From Alistipes sp. (lineage in GTDB: Bacteria > Bacteroidota > Bacteroidia > Bacteroidales > Rikenellaceae), in the NCBI GenBank assembly GCA_017560305.1, contig JAFYOF010000203.1:1-6878 (forward strand): DNA of 6,878 nt, written 5' to 3'. Positions 6,273 to 6,878 of this stretch are shown here, piece by piece; the stretch's first letter is position 1; each line of letters opens with the position of its first letter. A program made the position numbers and the translations under genes. The notes beneath the pieces were generated by a model. That model was not told the DNA's origin and searched no databases. It was given only the letters and a program-made list of their open reading frames with translations.

Positions 6273-6461
6273 TTAATTCAATTTTGTCTTTGGCTGACCC
6301 CAACCGTTCATCTTCCACACATACTCTCTTGCCTCCTCTTTGGTGCAGAAATCCTTAACGAATCTGCCGCTTGCGCCCTTTTCCGAAACCCAATCCCATT
6401 GCCAAACACCATAACTTCTTCGATGCGGTGCGTAGTAGTATTGTCCAAGTATTGCCTTCAT
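6273..6461 (-). CDS. Small Trp/Tyr-rich protein of unknown function
   Basis: This 62-residue protein is first in the operon with the WYL_2 protein and recombinase. I do not recognise it. It has five Trp and six Tyr in 62 residues (for example GQYYYAPHRRSYGVWQWDWV) and a helix-like KEEAREYVWKMNG near the end. It has no signal peptide or membrane segment. The start at 6461 is supported by a perfect promoter just upstream with a leader of about 17 bases. Its composition looks like a small folded beta-alpha protein rather than random sequence. Confidence 0.75.
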   Translation of the reverse strand: MKAILGQYYYAPHRRSYGVWQWDWVSEKGASGRFVKDFCTKEEAREYVWKMNGWGQPKTKLN

Positions 6462-6484
6462 AATCTATTACCGTTTTCGATATG

Positions 6485-6516
6485 CAAATATAGTAATATA
6501 TTATTATATTACCAAA
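6485..6516 (-). promoter_or_regulatory. Perfect Bacteroidota promoter of the recombinase operon
   Basis: On the minus strand, TTTG (6513-6516), a 20-base spacer, and TATATTTG (6485-6492) match the consensus exactly. Transcription should start near 6478, about 17 bases before the ATG at 6461. Confidence 0.85.
6493..6512. promoter_or_regulatory. Palindromic operator filling the promoter spacer
   Basis: GTAATATA (6493-6500) and TATATTAC (6505-6512) are an 8-bp perfect inverted repeat around TTAT. It exactly fills the 20 bases between the -33 and -7 elements, so a dimer bound here would block RNA polymerase. The divergent XRE protein is the obvious candidate binder (inference). Confidence 0.7.
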
Positions 6517-6552
6517 TTTTAGAGCTATTAAATGTAGTTTATTACCAATTTG

Positions 6553-6584
6553 CTTGGCGTTTTGTATAATTTAATATACTTTTG
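6553..6584 (+). promoter_or_regulatory. Probable promoter of the XRE regulator gene
   Basis: TACTTTTG (6577-6584) fits TAnnTTTG. CTTG (6553-6556), one base off TTTG, lies 20 bases upstream. The start point would be near 6591, leaving a leader of about 13 bases. Confidence 0.5.
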
Positions 6585-6603
6585 ACTACTAATTTGACAC
6601 AAT

Positions 6604-6878
6604 ATGGACTATTCAATTATCAAAGACTTGCTCGACGAGCGTAATATGTCATTCAAAGAGTTGAGTGATATGCTTGGTGTAGATAGAAATAATTTGTATA
6701 ACTCGCTAACCAAAGGCAATCCAACACTGCAACGCTTGGAGGCTGTGGCAAATGTGCTGAATGTACCAGTATGGCGTTTGTTCACGACGGATAACAAGCC
6801 AGAGATATACGGCACGGTTGTTTACAAAGATGAAGTGCATATAATCAGGTCGAAGCAAGATGTTATAACTCTTGCGGA
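6604..6878 (+). CDS. XRE-family helix-turn-helix regulator (C-terminus outside window)
   Basis: Ninety-one residues are visible from MDYSIIKDLLDERN. Residues 4-60 form an HTH_3/XRE domain: helix 1 IIKDLLDER, the turn MSFKELSDMLGVDRNNLYNS, and the closing helices TLQRLEAVANVLNVPVWRLF. After it comes a short strand-like tail (EIYGTVVYKDEVHII) often seen in Bacteroidota XRE proteins. It is transcribed away from the recombinase operon, and the shared 142-base gap holds both promoters and a palindrome. This is the arrangement of a phage-type or island-type repressor controlling itself and its neighbour. The binding site and target are inferred. Its downstream partner is out of view. Confidence 0.88.
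   Translation, partial: MDYSIIKDLLDERNMSFKELSDMLGVDRNNLYNSLTKGNPTLQRLEAVANVLNVPVWRLFTTDNKPEIYGTVVYKDEVHIIRSKQDVITLA

Larger units (their letters stand above)
6466..6546. repeat. Three TATTACC repeats in the divergent control region
   Basis: TATTACC occurs at 6466-6472, 6507-6513 and 6540-6546, all in the same orientation. The middle copy overlaps the right arm of the operator palindrome and the -33 element. The first lies in the operon's leader and the third toward the XRE promoter, consistent with several half-sites for one regulator. Confidence 0.5.
2338..6878. mobile_element. Probable genomic island next to tRNA-Glu (right end outside window)
   Basis: Everything right of the tRNA differs from the left side. 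The primase row 4081-4140 has 21 G/C of 60, the recombinase row 5701-5760 has 27 of 60, and the sialidase row 1081-1140 has 34 of 60. The content is accessory: primase-like protein, HTH proteins, serine recombinase, WYL_2 protein, XRE repressor-like protein and a decayed NUMOD3 gene. No tyrosine integrase and no second copy of the tRNA 3' end are visible, so the boundaries are inferred. The intermediate composition on the right suggests more than one origin. Confidence 0.55.

Noticed and set aside
6609..6815. Minus-strand open frame opposite the XRE gene
   Set aside because: It is fully antisense to a clear HTH protein, with no domain and no promoter in position.
1..6878. CRISPR arrays, defence systems or riboswitches
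   Set aside because: No regularly spaced repeats, Cas-like or known defence domains, or recognisable riboswitch leaders were seen.

Overview
The window looks like a chromosome-to-island junction in a GC-rich gut member of the Bacteroidota, possibly an Alistipes-like lineage. The order-level call is inference from Bacteroidota-type promoters (TTTG, a spacer of about 20 bases, then TAnnTTTG), missing Shine-Dalgarno sequences, and the gene families present. The genus is a guess from the high GC of the left part.

Positions 1-2001 are ordinary chromosomal metabolism. A 5'-complete but window-truncated PfkB sugar kinase, most like 2-keto-3-deoxygluconate kinase, lies on the minus strand. Divergent from it is a complete, secreted GH33 exo-sialidase with five Asp-boxes and every catalytic residue present. 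An AT-rich gap then leads to a tRNA-Glu(CTC) with a textbook promoter and a strong hairpin terminator.

Beyond the tRNA the composition drops abruptly and the genes become those of an accessory element. Two minus-strand genes (4461 down to 2425) form a probable replication module: an archaeo-eukaryotic-type primase-like protein followed by a protein with a C-terminal helix-turn-helix. A spacer of about 300 bases upstream of them is a candidate origin or control region. Next, on the plus strand, is a broken gene for a NUMOD3-motif DNA-binding protein, with one in-frame stop and one frameshift.

The right end is a compact regulated operon on the minus strand, read 6461 down to 5260: a 62-residue unknown protein, a WYL_2/DUF2693 SH3-barrel protein, and a small serine recombinase, closed by a hairpin terminator. 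Its promoter is a perfect Bacteroidota consensus whose 20-base spacer is almost entirely a palindrome. A divergent XRE-family repressor-like gene starts 142 bases away and runs off the window. This looks like a repressor/operator switch controlling a recombinase operon.

The most notable points are the palindrome embedded in the recombinase-operon promoter with TATTACC repeats around it, the split NUMOD3 gene, and the primase plus HTH pair beside a tRNA. No tyrosine integrase, att duplication, CRISPR array or recognisable defence system is visible, so the element's type (satellite, integrated plasmid or conjugative island) cannot be settled here.
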